64,000 nucleotides of DNA, taken from positions 29,852 through 93,851 of the forward strand of contig JALQTK010000001.1 of the NCBI GenBank assembly GCA_023260975.1. Direction: 5' to 3'. The notes below the pieces were generated by a model that did not search any database, was not told the DNA's origin, and saw only the letters and a program-made list of their open reading frames with translations. Below are positions 32,202 through 41,386 of this stretch, piece by piece (position 1 is the stretch's first letter; the number at the start of each line of letters is the position of its first letter). Both the position numbers and the translations under genes were made by a program. This DNA comes from Pseudidiomarina sp. Its GTDB lineage: Bacteria; Pseudomonadota; Gammaproteobacteria; Enterobacterales; Alteromonadaceae.

Positions 32202-32219
32202 GGCGTACAACTGTTCGCT
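32202..32219. promoter_or_regulatory. FabR-like operator upstream of fabA
   Basis: GGCGTACAACTGTTCGCT closely matches the FabR site AGCGTACA-N2-TGTNCGCT found before fabA and fabB in enterics, with one mismatch in the outermost left position. It lies 57 bases before the fabA ATG. FabR represses unsaturated fatty acid synthesis in response to acyl-CoA/ACP; fabR is not in this window. The motif is recalled, not searched. Confidence 0.6.
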
Positions 32220-32275
32220 AAGCTAGCGCCAATTTGTGCTGTCTGCACAGTAGCCGAACCTAAAGTAAGGTGATT

Positions 32276-32788
32276 ATGAAACAATCCAGTTACAGCCGAG
32301 AAGAACTATTGGCCTGCGGTCGTGGTGAAATGTTCGGACCAGGAAACAGCCAGCTCCCCGCCCCTAATATGTTGATGATGGATCGCATCATAGAGATTAA
32401 TGAAGACGGCGGCGCTTACGGTAAGGGGTTTATTCATGCTGAACTCGATATCCGCCCCGACCTGTGGTTTTTTGACTGTCACTTTATTGGTGATCCGGTC
32501 ATGCCAGGCTGTTTAGGTTTAGATGCTATGTGGCAACTTACCGGATTTTTTCTCGCCTGCGCCGGCGGTCCCGGGCGTGGCCGTGCATTGGGTGTTGGCG
32601 AGGTAAAGTTTACTGGGCAAATCCTACCGACGGCCAAGAAAGTCAGTTATTTCATTGATATGAAACGTGTTATTAAGCGTTCTCTGTATATGGGTATTGG
32701 TGATGGTCGGGTCGAAGTAGATGGTAAGACCATCTATACGGCAAACGATTTAAAAGTCGGCTTGTTTACCGATACCAGTAGCTTTTAA
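32276..32788 (+). CDS. fabA: 3-hydroxydecanoyl-ACP dehydratase/isomerase
   Basis: Dehydrates 3-hydroxyacyl-ACP and isomerises trans-2- to cis-3-decenoyl-ACP, the branch point to unsaturated fatty acids. ATG 32276 gives 170 aa beginning [20 protein letters not shown], matching E. coli FabA (172 aa); AAGG lies upstream. The active-site helix [20 protein letters not shown] has the catalytic histidine and, a little later, the aspartate of GLDAMWQL. FabA, rather than FabZ, is shown by overall length and MLMMDRI. Confidence 0.97.
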   Translation: MKQSSYSREELLACGRGEMFGPGNSQLPAPNMLMMDRIIEINEDGGAYGKGFIHAELDIRPDLWFFDCHFIGDPVMPGCLGLDAMWQLTGFFLACAGGPGRGRALGVGEVKFTGQILPTAKKVSYFIDMKRVIKRSLYMGIGDGRVEVDGKTIYTANDLKVGLFTDTSSF

Positions 32789-32794
32789 ATACAA

Positions 32795-32819
32795 AACAGC
32801 CCGTCTTAGGCGGGCTGTT
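32795..32819. terminator. hairpin between fabA and rmf
   Basis: AACAGCCCG (32795-32803) and CGGGCTGTT (32811-32819) form a 9-bp stem between the two convergent stops. T runs are weak on both sides, so it may serve both genes. Confidence 0.7.
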
Positions 32820-32864
32820 ATACATTTCACCAAACCTATACTGGCTTGGTTGAAATCAGCTGTA

Positions 32865-33038
32865 TCAACGGAATAACCCACCACCACGAGCTTCCATGGC
32901 ATCGCGCCAACCGCCCAGCCACTGCGAGCGAATATCCTGGCTTTGATAGGGACAAAGTTCTTTAGAACGACCTGATACTCCAGCTTTGAACCCTTGTGCG
33001 TGAGCACGTTCGAGGCGATCGCGTTTCTGTCTTTTCAT
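32865..33038 (-). CDS. rmf: ribosome modulation factor
   Basis: 57-aa basic protein that converts 70S ribosomes into inactive 100S dimers in stationary phase. It is shorter than usual gene-caller limits but unmistakable: MKRQKRDRLERAHAQGFKAG, GRSKELCPYQ and RSQWLGGWRDAMEAR match E. coli RMF nearly residue for residue; only the last six residues differ. A second ATG directly upstream (33041) is possible; GAGGAAG precedes both. The fabA-rmf neighbourhood matches E. coli. Confidence 0.96.
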   Translation of the reverse strand: MKRQKRDRLERAHAQGFKAGVSGRSKELCPYQSQDIRSQWLGGWRDAMEARGGGLFR

Positions 33039-33142
33039 CATTCACTTCCTCGTCCAGATTTGCATAAAATGCGTTCATTGCAGAGCCGATATGTCATGAG
33101 CTCTAGTTTAATAGATAGCAATTCTGGCGAGGAGTTCAACCC

Positions 33143-33193
33143 AAAAAAAAGCGCAATCTCGGTTCACTTCGCTAAGTGAATGAAATTGCGCTT
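33143..33193 (-). terminator. rho-independent terminator after the DUF3466 gene
   Basis: On the minus strand AAGCGCAAT (33193-33185) pairs with ATTGCGCTT (33157-33149), with an inner stem TTCACTT/AAGTGAA, and ends in eight T (complement of A 33143-33150). It closes the rlmL-grx-uup-DUF3466 operon and separates it from rmf. Confidence 0.88.
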
Positions 33194-33230
33194 AATATTA
33201 TTTTGAGACTTATTAGAACAAGTTAGACTG

Positions 33231-35006
33231 TTAAATAGTCCAACGGCGTCTAATTGTAATAAGCCCACTAATCAATAGCATAGCAATGCCACCAAACAAC
33301 CCGGTCGCAGCACCTTGCCGTTCAATAATTTGCTCTTCTGCATCACAGCTATTGATCTCGCCACCACTGATTGGGCTCAGTTTAATGCTGCGGGTAAAAA
33401 TCTGATTAATACTCTCACCGGCCTCATTAACGACTGCGACTTCTTCCAGCGCTGTGGCAAGGATTTCTCCTTGGCTGTTGATAGCATCCGCTGAGACAAT
33501 AAACAAATTGGAGTCACAACCCACAGCATCATTTAAATTGACCAAACCAGCGGCTGCATTATTTAGGTCGTAAACAAAGCCAACGCGGCGTCGAGTTACT
33601 TGTAAACTGCTGTCAATCTCTGCACTTCCAACAATAATTCCATTGTTGTTAATGGCATTCGGAATAATGCTAGAACCGTTAAAAAAGCTCTTTATCTCGC
33701 TAAAAGCCTCGGTATCAACGTCGTAACTAAAACCAACGTAGCGAATATAACCCTGAATATTCTTTAACATAAAACCAATCGCGATATTATCGTCGTTGAT
33801 ATCGCGCGCACTACCCCAAATATAGTCAGCATTATCATTAATTGATTTGACTTCATCGGCTATGAATACCACCGGTTTTTTCACCCGATTTGCTGGATTT
33901 CCAATAAAATCATCGCGGCCATTATCATAGTATGTCCAGCTTTGACCAACCGCAATGTCATTGTTATTTATAGCAAAAGCATAACTCGAAAAGTCTTCTC
34001 TATCGTCTTCACCAGTGCGATCCATCAAGGTCCCCCACTGCTGCACTGAGATGACCTGACCATTACTATCTAACTGCCACTTCGCAGCGTTCATATCGTA
34101 AATTGATTGGTTGGTTGAAATGCTTAATGGTTGCAAGAAGTTCACTGATAAATTCGGTGCGACGGTATTTTGTCGGGCAAACCACAGATTCCAGACACAG
34201 GCATAAAATGGATTGAAGCTGGTTGCCGGGTCGGCTTCTTGGCAGGCGTCAATGCCCTCTTGCGCCGCTGGTGATATCGCCACACTGACAGCACCAACAG
34301 CGACGTTATTATCATTAATATCAAACATCACCGATTCACCACCTAAAACAGCGGTTTCAGGCGGCGTATAAAGCTGATAACTGCTGCCATTGAACCACAG
34401 TGCGCGTGAGGTGAATTCGCGTTGGTGAAAGGTTAATTGCTCTGCTGCTGGTTGAGTATCGCCAACTGCCGGCGGATTATAGGTATGCGCTAATTCAGTG
34501 TAAGCACTGGAGGTCGAGCCAACAAAAACATTACTATTATTAAGGCCGTGAAATTGTGTATCGATCGAGCTCGACGCCACTCGATTGAATCCAACTTGTT
34601 GATCTAATGGTGAAATGAATCGACTCGTTTGGCCATCGTAGGTGGTTGCTGCGTTGCTACCATAACGCGGATTTTGTAGGTTAGCGCTGACATTATCTTG
34701 TAACAAGCTAATCAGGCTATCATATTGACTAGAACTTAATTCATAGCTGCTTAAGTCAACGTCGCTGGGAATTCCTGCCGCTGACAGGGTGCTGGCGGCA
34801 AGCTTGGTGAGGTCGATATCAGTATCTAACGGCAACCGTGATAATAATGCCAACATGCCTTGATCATTAAGATCACGTGGTATCCAGGTACGAAAATTAG
34901 CCGGTGTTTCAAGTTGCTGTACACTATATAAATCGGCTGCGGCAGTCGCCGAAAAACTGCCGAGGATGGCAACACTCAAAGCAGCTAGATTAAACTTTTT
35001 CATCAT
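33231..35006 (-). CDS. DUF3466 family exported protein with C-terminal anchor
   Basis: 591 aa. Signal peptide MMKKFNLAALSVAILG...TAAA, then a long beta-rich repeat region with many FxINDNNVAVGxA-like units (for example DINDNNVAVGAV, AINNNDIAVGQS, DINDDNIAIGFM, AINNNGIIVGSA), which suggests a propeller-like fold. The end has a membrane segment GLFGGIAMLLISGLITI followed by RRRW, like sorting or anchor tails. DUF3466 proteins are known in Vibrio and Shewanella next to uup; function unknown. It lies four bases after the uup stop and ends at a strong terminator. Confidence 0.85.
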   Translation of the reverse strand: MMKKFNLAALSVAILGSFSATAAADLYSVQQLETPANFRTWIPRDLNDQGMLALLSRLPLDTDIDLTKLAASTLSAAGIPSDVDLSSYELSSSQYDSLISLLQDNVSANLQNPRYGSNAATTYDGQTSRFISPLDQQVGFNRVASSSIDTQFHGLNNSNVFVGSTSSAYTELAHTYNPPAVGDTQPAAEQLTFHQREFTSRALWFNGSSYQLYTPPETAVLGGESVMFDINDNNVAVGAVSVAISPAAQEGIDACQEADPATSFNPFYACVWNLWFARQNTVAPNLSVNFLQPLSISTNQSIYDMNAAKWQLDSNGQVISVQQWGTLMDRTGEDDREDFSSYAFAINNNDIAVGQSWTYYDNGRDDFIGNPANRVKKPVVFIADEVKSINDNADYIWGSARDINDDNIAIGFMLKNIQGYIRYVGFSYDVDTEAFSEIKSFFNGSSIIPNAINNNGIIVGSAEIDSSLQVTRRRVGFVYDLNNAAAGLVNLNDAVGCDSNLFIVSADAINSQGEILATALEEVAVVNEAGESINQIFTRSIKLSPISGGEINSCDAEEQIIERQGAATGLFGGIAMLLISGLITIRRRWTI

Positions 35007-35010
35007 GAAA

Positions 35011-36924
35011 TTAACGACTCTCTTGTTGTAAATTTTCTAATTCTTCCCAGCGTTCAAAAAGCTGAAGTAGTTCGTCATCAATGCAACCGAGGCGCAGCAG
35101 CACTGGCGCAGTAACATCATGTGATTGACTGTAAAACTGTGGATCATTTGCCTGTAGCTGCAAGCGCTGCTGTTCTTGTTCTAATTGCGCAAGCTGTTGC
35201 GGAATCGCTTCTAATTCACGCTGCAGCTTGTAGGATAACTTTTTTTGCCCAGTGGCAGAAGGCTTATCCGCATTATTCGCTGGTTTGTCTGACTGTGGAG
35301 TCGTTGATTTAGTTCCCGTAGCCTGGCGTTGCTTCAGATAATGTTCAATTTCCTCAAAGCCACCAACCACTTCAGTCACTTTACCCTGCCCCTCGAATAA
35401 CAATGATGTGGTAGCAGTATTATTAACGAATTCGCGATCGTGACTCACCAAAATAACGGTTCCCTGATACTCAGCGATAATTTGCTCTAATAATTCAAGC
35501 GTATCGATATCGAGATCGTTTGTGGGTTCGTCCAGAATTAACAGGTTACTTGGTTGCAAAAACAACTTGGCCAATAACGCTCTGTTGCGTTCACCGCCAG
35601 ACAATGCTTTTACTGGTGTGCGCGCTTGCTTCGGACTAAATAGAAAGTCTTGTAAATAACTCAAGATATGACGCGTACGGCCATTGTAAGTAATATCTTG
35701 CTTACCATCGCCAATATTTTCGGCCACACTTAATTCTGGATCCAGTTTTGCTCGGTGTTGATCAAAATAAGCGACGGCTAAATTGGTACCAATTTTTAAT
35801 ACCCCGCTATCGACGGTCTGATCACCCAAGATAATCCGAATCAAGGTGCTTTTACCGCAGCCGTTAGCTCCAACTAAAGCCAATTTATCGCCACGCTGTA
35901 AGGTCAACGAAAAATTATTGAGAATCACCTTCTGGTCGAATCGCAACGATAAATTTTCACCTTCAAATACCACTTTGCCCGAACGTTGTGATTGTTGCAC
36001 ACTAAGTTTTGCTAAGCCTTGTTGCTCGCGCCGCTGGGCTCGCTCTCGGCGTAATTGCTCAAGCGCACGCACCCGTCCCTCATTGCGCGTTCGGCGGGCT
36101 TTCACACCCTGACGGATCCACACTTCTTCCTGTGCTAACTTTTTGTCAAATTCGGCATTTTGACTTTCTTCGACCTCAAGTAACTGTTGTTTTAGCTCCA
36201 AATATTTATCATAACTACCTGGATAACTGGTGAGATGACCGCGATCAAGGTCGATAATTCGGCTTGCCAAGTTGCGAATGAACGCCCGATCATGGCTGAT
36301 AAACAACACTGCACCGCGAAACTCTTTAATCATTTTTTCTAACCACTGCACCATCTCTACATCAAGATGGTTAGTAGGCTCATCTAATAGTAGTAAATCG
36401 GGGTCGGTCACTAGCGCGCGCGCCAAAGCTACACGCCGCAACCAGCCACCAGATAAGGCATCCATGCTGGCGTCATGGGGAATACCAAGTTGTGTCAACA
36501 CCTGTTCAATACGGGTGGGCAATTGCCAAGCATCGGCAGCTTCCAATTCATTTTGTAATTGTGCTAACTGCTCGAGTACCTGCTCACTGGCATCATCAGC
36601 AAGTTGTTCCATCACCTTGTTATAGCGCTTTAGTAACGCACCGGTAGCGGCAAATGCCTCTGCCACATAGTCATATACTGTTTGTGCAGAATTCGCCGGT
36701 GGGTCCTGCGGCAAGCGTGCAATGCGGGTATTACCAACCAGCTGCACTTCGCCAGCATCAAGTAACGTTGAGCCATCAAGCACTTTCATTAAGGTTGATT
36801 TTCCAGCACCATTACGACCGACCAAACAGAGTCGTTCCTGTGCTTCGATAACTAAGTCAATACCATCTAAAATAGCGTGGTCGCCAAATGCGAGCTGGGC
36901 ATTCTGCAGGCGTACAATACTCAT
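35011..36924 (-). CDS. uup: ABC-F ATPase Uup
   Basis: 637-aa soluble protein with two ABC domains. First: Walker A GRNGAGKST, signature LSGGWLRRVALARAL, Walker B LLLLDEPTNHLD. Second: GANGCGKSTLIRII, LSGGERNRALLAKLF, LLILDEPTNDLD. A C-terminal coiled coil rich in Gln and Leu (LEQEQQRLQLQ) is typical of Uup, which in E. coli limits precise transposon excision and binds branched DNA or ribosomes. It overlaps the glutaredoxin-like gene by four bases. Confidence 0.93.
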   Translation of the reverse strand: MSIVRLQNAQLAFGDHAILDGIDLVIEAQERLCLVGRNGAGKSTLMKVLDGSTLLDAGEVQLVGNTRIARLPQDPPANSAQTVYDYVAEAFAATGALLKRYNKVMEQLADDASEQVLEQLAQLQNELEAADAWQLPTRIEQVLTQLGIPHDASMDALSGGWLRRVALARALVTDPDLLLLDEPTNHLDVEMVQWLEKMIKEFRGAVLFISHDRAFIRNLASRIIDLDRGHLTSYPGSYDKYLELKQQLLEVEESQNAEFDKKLAQEEVWIRQGVKARRTRNEGRVRALEQLRRERAQRREQQGLAKLSVQQSQRSGKVVFEGENLSLRFDQKVILNNFSLTLQRGDKLALVGANGCGKSTLIRIILGDQTVDSGVLKIGTNLAVAYFDQHRAKLDPELSVAENIGDGKQDITYNGRTRHILSYLQDFLFSPKQARTPVKALSGGERNRALLAKLFLQPSNLLILDEPTNDLDIDTLELLEQIIAEYQGTVILVSHDREFVNNTATTSLLFEGQGKVTEVVGGFEEIEHYLKQRQATGTKSTTPQSDKPANNADKPSATGQKKLSYKLQRELEAIPQQLAQLEQEQQRLQLQANDPQFYSQSHDVTAPVLLRLGCIDDELLQLFERWEELENLQQESR

Positions 36925-37157
36925 TGCTGTACAAACTCCATTAATTTATCACCAAAGGGCCAGCGTAATTCGGCATCATCGGCTGCGCGTATAAGCACCG
37001 GAACTAACCAGGCATACTCGCGACACAATTGTTCATCGGTGGCGATGTCGACCTGATGCAGACGGATTGACCGCGCCAATAACAGCTGCTGTAACTGAGT
37101 CAGCGCCTGCTCGCAAAGTGGACACTGCGCCTTGGTCAGTAAATAAAACTCAGTCAA
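36921..37157 (-). CDS. glutaredoxin-like protein (DUF836 type)
   Basis: 78 aa with a thioredoxin-like fold: FYLLTKAQCPLCEQALTQLQ contains a CPLC redox pair near residue 12, then RSIRLHQVDIATDEQLCREY and the cis-proline-like LVPVLIR. The family is linked to glutaredoxins of unknown partner. It overlaps rlmL by eight bases and uup by four, as in relatives. Confidence 0.85.
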   Translation of the reverse strand: MTEFYLLTKAQCPLCEQALTQLQQLLLARSIRLHQVDIATDEQLCREYAWLVPVLIRAADDAELRWPFGDKLMEFVQQ

Positions 37158-39285
37158 GGTGAGTTACCTTAAACAAGTGGTGTATGCGTTTGTTACGGGC
37201 AAAGTCAGGCGATAATGAGCGCTGTGTCCAGTTTTCAGCCTGTAAAAAGATCGCAGCCAAGCCAGCATCATCAAGTTTGAACTTGCGATTATTATTAGAA
37301 AACAGAATAACGCCATCTTGTTTCAGTAAACGTGCCGCTAATTTTAGCAACATGACATGATCACGCTGCACATCGAGCACATCGTCCATTCGCTTGGAAT
37401 TAGAAAAGGTTGGCGGATCCAGAAAAATGATATCGAAACGTTGTTGCGGCCGCTGCTCACGTAGCCACTGTAGACAATCTGCTTGGACAAAACTATGAGC
37501 ACGCGGATTCAGTCCATTTAAGCGAAAGTTATCCTCACCCCAAGCAAGATAAGTTTTCGATAGATCAACCGAGACAACCTCGCGCGCTCCGCCCAGCGCG
37601 GCATGTACCGACGCACTACAGGTATACGCGAACAAATTCAAGATCGATTTGCCTTGGCTTATCTTGCCCAGCTCACGGCGCGCCCAGCGATGGTCAAGAA
37701 ACAAACCAGTATCGAGATAGTCACTCAGATTGACTTGAAATTCTGCACCATACTCGTGAACTGAGGTGGTCAAACCGCGCGGCTGTGATTTCTGATATTG
37801 TGACTTACCCGATTGCCGTTGGCGTACTTTCAAAGTGAGATGATCCGCAGCAAATGGCAATTCATGGGCTACGGTATCAATTAAAAACCACAAGCGCTCT
37901 TTGGCAACCGCCTCAGGAATATCTTTTGGCGCTGCATATTCTTGAATGACCACATAGTCATTATAAATATCAATCGCGGCATTATACTCTGGCAGGTCAG
38001 CGTCATAGACTCGCCAGGCGTTAACACCTTCTTTCGCGGCCCATTTTTCGAGCTGTTTGTAATTCTTTTTCAATCGGTTAGCTAAATCATTTGATTGCGC
38101 TTGGGTAAACTCAACTTGCTCTTCAGTTAAGTCGTATAAGGCCAATAGTACCTCTAAAGCACCGTTATACAGCTTATATTTTTTATGGCTGCGTAACTTC
38201 ATGCGCTTAAGTAAGCTCTCATCACCAGCTAAAATGGCCACTTTCCAGCCATCAAAGCACTGTCTTACGTGCGCTCCGAAACGCCGATATAGCAGGAGCG
38301 TTTCAACTTCTTCACCGAGGCGCTCGCCATACGGCGGGTTGCTAATCACTAATTGATCACCCTGCTCTGAGGCGGGTAAATCAGCGGGAACCGCTTGTTC
38401 CGCGAAGCCCTCTGAATAGTCCATGCAATCGGAAAAACCGAGACGCTCAGCATTTTGTTGCGCAATAGCAATCATCCGCGGGTCACTATCAACCCCAATA
38501 AATCGCGCTTTTTCTGCTTGATAAGCGTTATTAAAGCGTTGCTCAGCGGCTGATAATTCGTGCTGCCATAGCCTCTCGTCGTGGCCAAGCCATGACTCAA
38601 AACCCCAGCCGCGCCGAGTTAAGCCAGGAGCACGGTCAAAACGGATCATAGCGGCTTCTAAAAGCAGCGTACCGGAGCCACAAAATGGATCGTAAACCAC
38701 GCTGGTTTGTTGATTTACGCCTGCTCGAATAGCCACCGCTGCCGCGAGTGTTTCGCGCAATGGCGCAGCACCCTGCTGTTGTCGATAACCGCGCCGATGC
38801 AAACTGTCACCTGATAAATCAAGGTACCAAGTCAGTTTATCTTTATGCAAATGTGCGTTAATGCGAATATCTGGTAACGCTTTGGCGACAGAAGGTCGAT
38901 TCAAACCGAGTTCACGAAAACGATCGACGATACCATCTTTGACCAGCTGTGCGCCAAACTGAGTATGCCGAATGGCTTTGTTGTCGCCAGCAAAATCAAT
39001 GATAAAAGTTTGCCTTGGAGTAAAGATCGATTCCCACGCCGTGGTAGCCACCATAGCCGCCACAGACTCTGCGCGCAACGCCTCGCAGGCACCTAGTTTC
39101 AAGAGTATACGGCTGGCAACACGGCTCCATAGACAACTACGGTACGCAGTCGCCAAATCGCCCTCGAACCAACAGCCAGCAATGGTCTGCCGTACATTGT
39201 TTGCACCGAGTTGGTTCAACTCATCAAATAGCAAGTTTTCCAGGCCTTTGGCACAGGTAGCAAATAGTTGTAACGATTCAGACAT
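37150..39285 (-). CDS. rlmL: 23S rRNA (guanine-N2)-methyltransferase RlmL/RlmK fusion
   Basis: 711 aa (E. coli 702). ATG 39285 starts MSESLQLFATCAKGLENLLF; seven further N-terminal codons open in frame lack support. Order: ferredoxin-like and THUMP domain, RlmL domain (m2G2445) with VYDPFCGSGTLLLEAAM and the NPPY motif ISNPPYGERLGEE near residue 320, then RlmK domain (m7G2069) with LFAYTCSASVHAALGGA and the catalytic FLDPPTFSNSKRM. Both enzymes are intact. Confidence 0.96.
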   Translation of the reverse strand: MSESLQLFATCAKGLENLLFDELNQLGANNVRQTIAGCWFEGDLATAYRSCLWSRVASRILLKLGACEALRAESVAAMVATTAWESIFTPRQTFIIDFAGDNKAIRHTQFGAQLVKDGIVDRFRELGLNRPSVAKALPDIRINAHLHKDKLTWYLDLSGDSLHRRGYRQQQGAAPLRETLAAAVAIRAGVNQQTSVVYDPFCGSGTLLLEAAMIRFDRAPGLTRRGWGFESWLGHDERLWQHELSAAEQRFNNAYQAEKARFIGVDSDPRMIAIAQQNAERLGFSDCMDYSEGFAEQAVPADLPASEQGDQLVISNPPYGERLGEEVETLLLYRRFGAHVRQCFDGWKVAILAGDESLLKRMKLRSHKKYKLYNGALEVLLALYDLTEEQVEFTQAQSNDLANRLKKNYKQLEKWAAKEGVNAWRVYDADLPEYNAAIDIYNDYVVIQEYAAPKDIPEAVAKERLWFLIDTVAHELPFAADHLTLKVRQRQSGKSQYQKSQPRGLTTSVHEYGAEFQVNLSDYLDTGLFLDHRWARRELGKISQGKSILNLFAYTCSASVHAALGGAREVVSVDLSKTYLAWGEDNFRLNGLNPRAHSFVQADCLQWLREQRPQQRFDIIFLDPPTFSNSKRMDDVLDVQRDHVMLLKLAARLLKQDGVILFSNNNRKFKLDDAGLAAIFLQAENWTQRSLSPDFARNKRIHHLFKVTHLD

Positions 39286-39420
39286 GCAAGGAAATGATCC
39301 AGTCACTAAAAGTAGCGTTATTATATCGAACTACGGCCATGCTGTATTGCTGGAATTGTTGCTTATATGAGCGTTTGCACGTGAACTGCTGCATTTGTGA
39401 GCGATCGAGCCAATGCTCGC

Positions 39421-39449
39421 TTGCGTTTACTGATAAAGGTGTTTAGTAT
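39421..39449 (+). promoter_or_regulatory. promoter of tRNA-fMet
   Basis: TTGCGT (39421-39426), 17 bases, TAGTAT (39444-39449), then a GC-containing discriminator before the tRNA 5' end at 39465; spacing and position are those of a sigma-70 stable-RNA promoter. Confidence 0.7.
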
Positions 39450-39464
39450 GCGCACTCACTCGGA

Positions 39465-39541
<77 letters not shown>

Positions 39542-39575
39542 TTTTTTGAAAATGCCCCTGCCCCTGTTTGCTAAT

Positions 39576-41369
39576 TCAACAATCGTTCTGAACACACAGT
39601 GACCAATGCGGATCAACGTGATGTGGGTAACCCTGCTCGGCAAAACTAGTTAAATACCAACGCAGAATATCCGGCAGCTGGTCGGGGCTTTGTAAGACAA
39701 TATTAGCCGCTTCTAAGTGCGGCATCTTGCCACCGCCACTCGCTCGATAACTATTCACTAATATCAAAAATTGTTGATTGGAATCAATTGGTTGACCTTC
39801 ATAGCTGAGGTTCTTGATGCGCTGCCCGAGGGGCTGGCGTGGGTCAATGCTGTAGTCTAGCCCCATAATCGTATCAAAATTATAATGCGGAACGGCTTTA
39901 TTCAACCAAGACCAGATCTGTGCTTGATTACCGTCCGGCAGAAATGCTGCAGCGCTTGCCTCAAGCCAATCACGCAGTTGCTGGCCATCGAGTTTTACCA
40001 GCTCCAAACTATTTGGATAACGATATAAATCGGCAATTTGTCCCAAGCTAACAGGGCCAGCAGCGATATTAGTATAACTTTCATCGGCATCAGCGGCGGC
40101 ATCAAAAGGCGCTGCTGCACTTAATAGCGGGAGTTCCTGATAGGCTGCCGGAATGGTCATGCGTTCGGCTGCATACCAAAGCTGGGCACGTTGAACAAAT
40201 TGTACCCCGCTACTTGGTGCAAACCTCGCCGTGTCGTAACTAAGCCGTTGTTGGCTCACTCCGACCGGTTGTTGCACGTATAGTTGCGTAGCCCTATGCG
40301 CCGGCTGCAGTTGCTCGAGTAGAGTTTGGTCGGCATGCTGGACATCACTTTTTAGCGCCGTCACGCTGAAATCAGCGACCCGCCAACCACTATCCTGACG
40401 CTGTAAAATCAAATCGATTTGCCCAACATGCGAGGCCGCATAACCTGGTGATGCGGCTGGTACCCCATGTATTGTTCCACGTTGGCGATCCGCCGCAACA
40501 ACATCTGCATAACTGCTAGCAGCGGGAAAGACTTGGTGCTGATGGCCAAACACAATAGCATCGACATGCTCTAATTGTGCAATCTGATCAACCACTTGTT
40601 CGGTGCTTCGCTGTTCATCGTGGCGACCCGATAAGCCAGTATGAGCGGCAATCACAATCACATCAGCCGCCGCCGCACGCGCTTCTGCAATAGCCCGTTT
40701 AGTCGCTTCTACCATGTCGGTTACGACCACATTATCAACCAACAAATTGGCATCCCACTGCATAATTTGCGGCGGCACCACACCGATCACAGCAATATTT
40801 AGTCGCTGTGTTTCACCGTGATTATCAAGCACCAGTCGAGGTATCATAACCCATGGTTTTAACAGCGATTGCAGCGCCTCTGGCGCATTCTCGGTAAGCC
40901 TGATATTACTGCTAATTAACGGGAAATTTGCGCTCGAATAGGCTGTTGCCAGCTGCTCGAGCCCATAGTTGAACTCATGATTACCCAGGTTGGCGACATC
41001 ATAGTTGAGGCTATTGAGCGCGGAAATAATGCTATGAGGTGCATTGGCATTATGTTCTATCGCCCACTCGGCAAACGGGTCACCTTGAATCAAATCACCG
41101 TTATCGATAAGCAGATTATTCGGCTGTTCCGCACGAGCTTTTGCAATCAGCACAGCAGCATGAACTAGCCCGGGCTGGCCATCATTACGGTCGGAAAAAT
41201 AGTTGTAACCGGTTAGTTTACCGTGCACATCACTGGTGTGCAGAATACGCAAGGTAATGGTGTGGTCAGGATTGCTCACAGGAGCGTCACTACAAGCGCT
41301 GACTGCAACCAATAGCATGCTAAGCATAATCCAGCGAATAGAATGAATAACAACTTGGTCATAGCGCAA
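39576..41369 (-). CDS. cpdB: CpdB-like 2',3'-cyclic-nucleotide phosphodiesterase/3'-nucleotidase, lipoprotein
   Basis: About 597 aa. The N-terminal MLSMLLVAVSAC has a lipobox VSAC, so a lipid-anchored periplasmic enzyme is expected. TTG 41369 has GAGAGGGG at a good distance; GTG 41378 is too close to that site and ATG 41327 has none. Metallophosphatase motifs: ILHTSDVHGKL (DxH), LIDNGDLIQGDPFAEWA (GDx), NLGNHEFNYGL (GNHE), VIAAHTG, VFGHQHQV. The 5'-nucleotidase C-terminal domain ends YRASGGGKMP. GNHEFNYGL and the QGDPF stretch favour CpdB over UshA. It should let the cell scavenge nucleotides. It follows pyrD by 17 bases. Confidence 0.88.
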   Translation of the reverse strand: MRYDQVVIHSIRWIMLSMLLVAVSACSDAPVSNPDHTITLRILHTSDVHGKLTGYNYFSDRNDGQPGLVHAAVLIAKARAEQPNNLLIDNGDLIQGDPFAEWAIEHNANAPHSIISALNSLNYDVANLGNHEFNYGLEQLATAYSSANFPLISSNIRLTENAPEALQSLLKPWVMIPRLVLDNHGETQRLNIAVIGVVPPQIMQWDANLLVDNVVVTDMVEATKRAIAEARAAAADVIVIAAHTGLSGRHDEQRSTEQVVDQIAQLEHVDAIVFGHQHQVFPAASSYADVVAADRQRGTIHGVPAASPGYAASHVGQIDLILQRQDSGWRVADFSVTALKSDVQHADQTLLEQLQPAHRATQLYVQQPVGVSQQRLSYDTARFAPSSGVQFVQRAQLWYAAERMTIPAAYQELPLLSAAAPFDAAADADESYTNIAAGPVSLGQIADLYRYPNSLELVKLDGQQLRDWLEASAAAFLPDGNQAQIWSWLNKAVPHYNFDTIMGLDYSIDPRQPLGQRIKNLSYEGQPIDSNQQFLILVNSYRASGGGKMPHLEAANIVLQSPDQLPDILRWYLTSFAEQGYPHHVDPHWSLCVQNDC

Positions 41370-41386
41370 AACTACCACCCCTCTCG

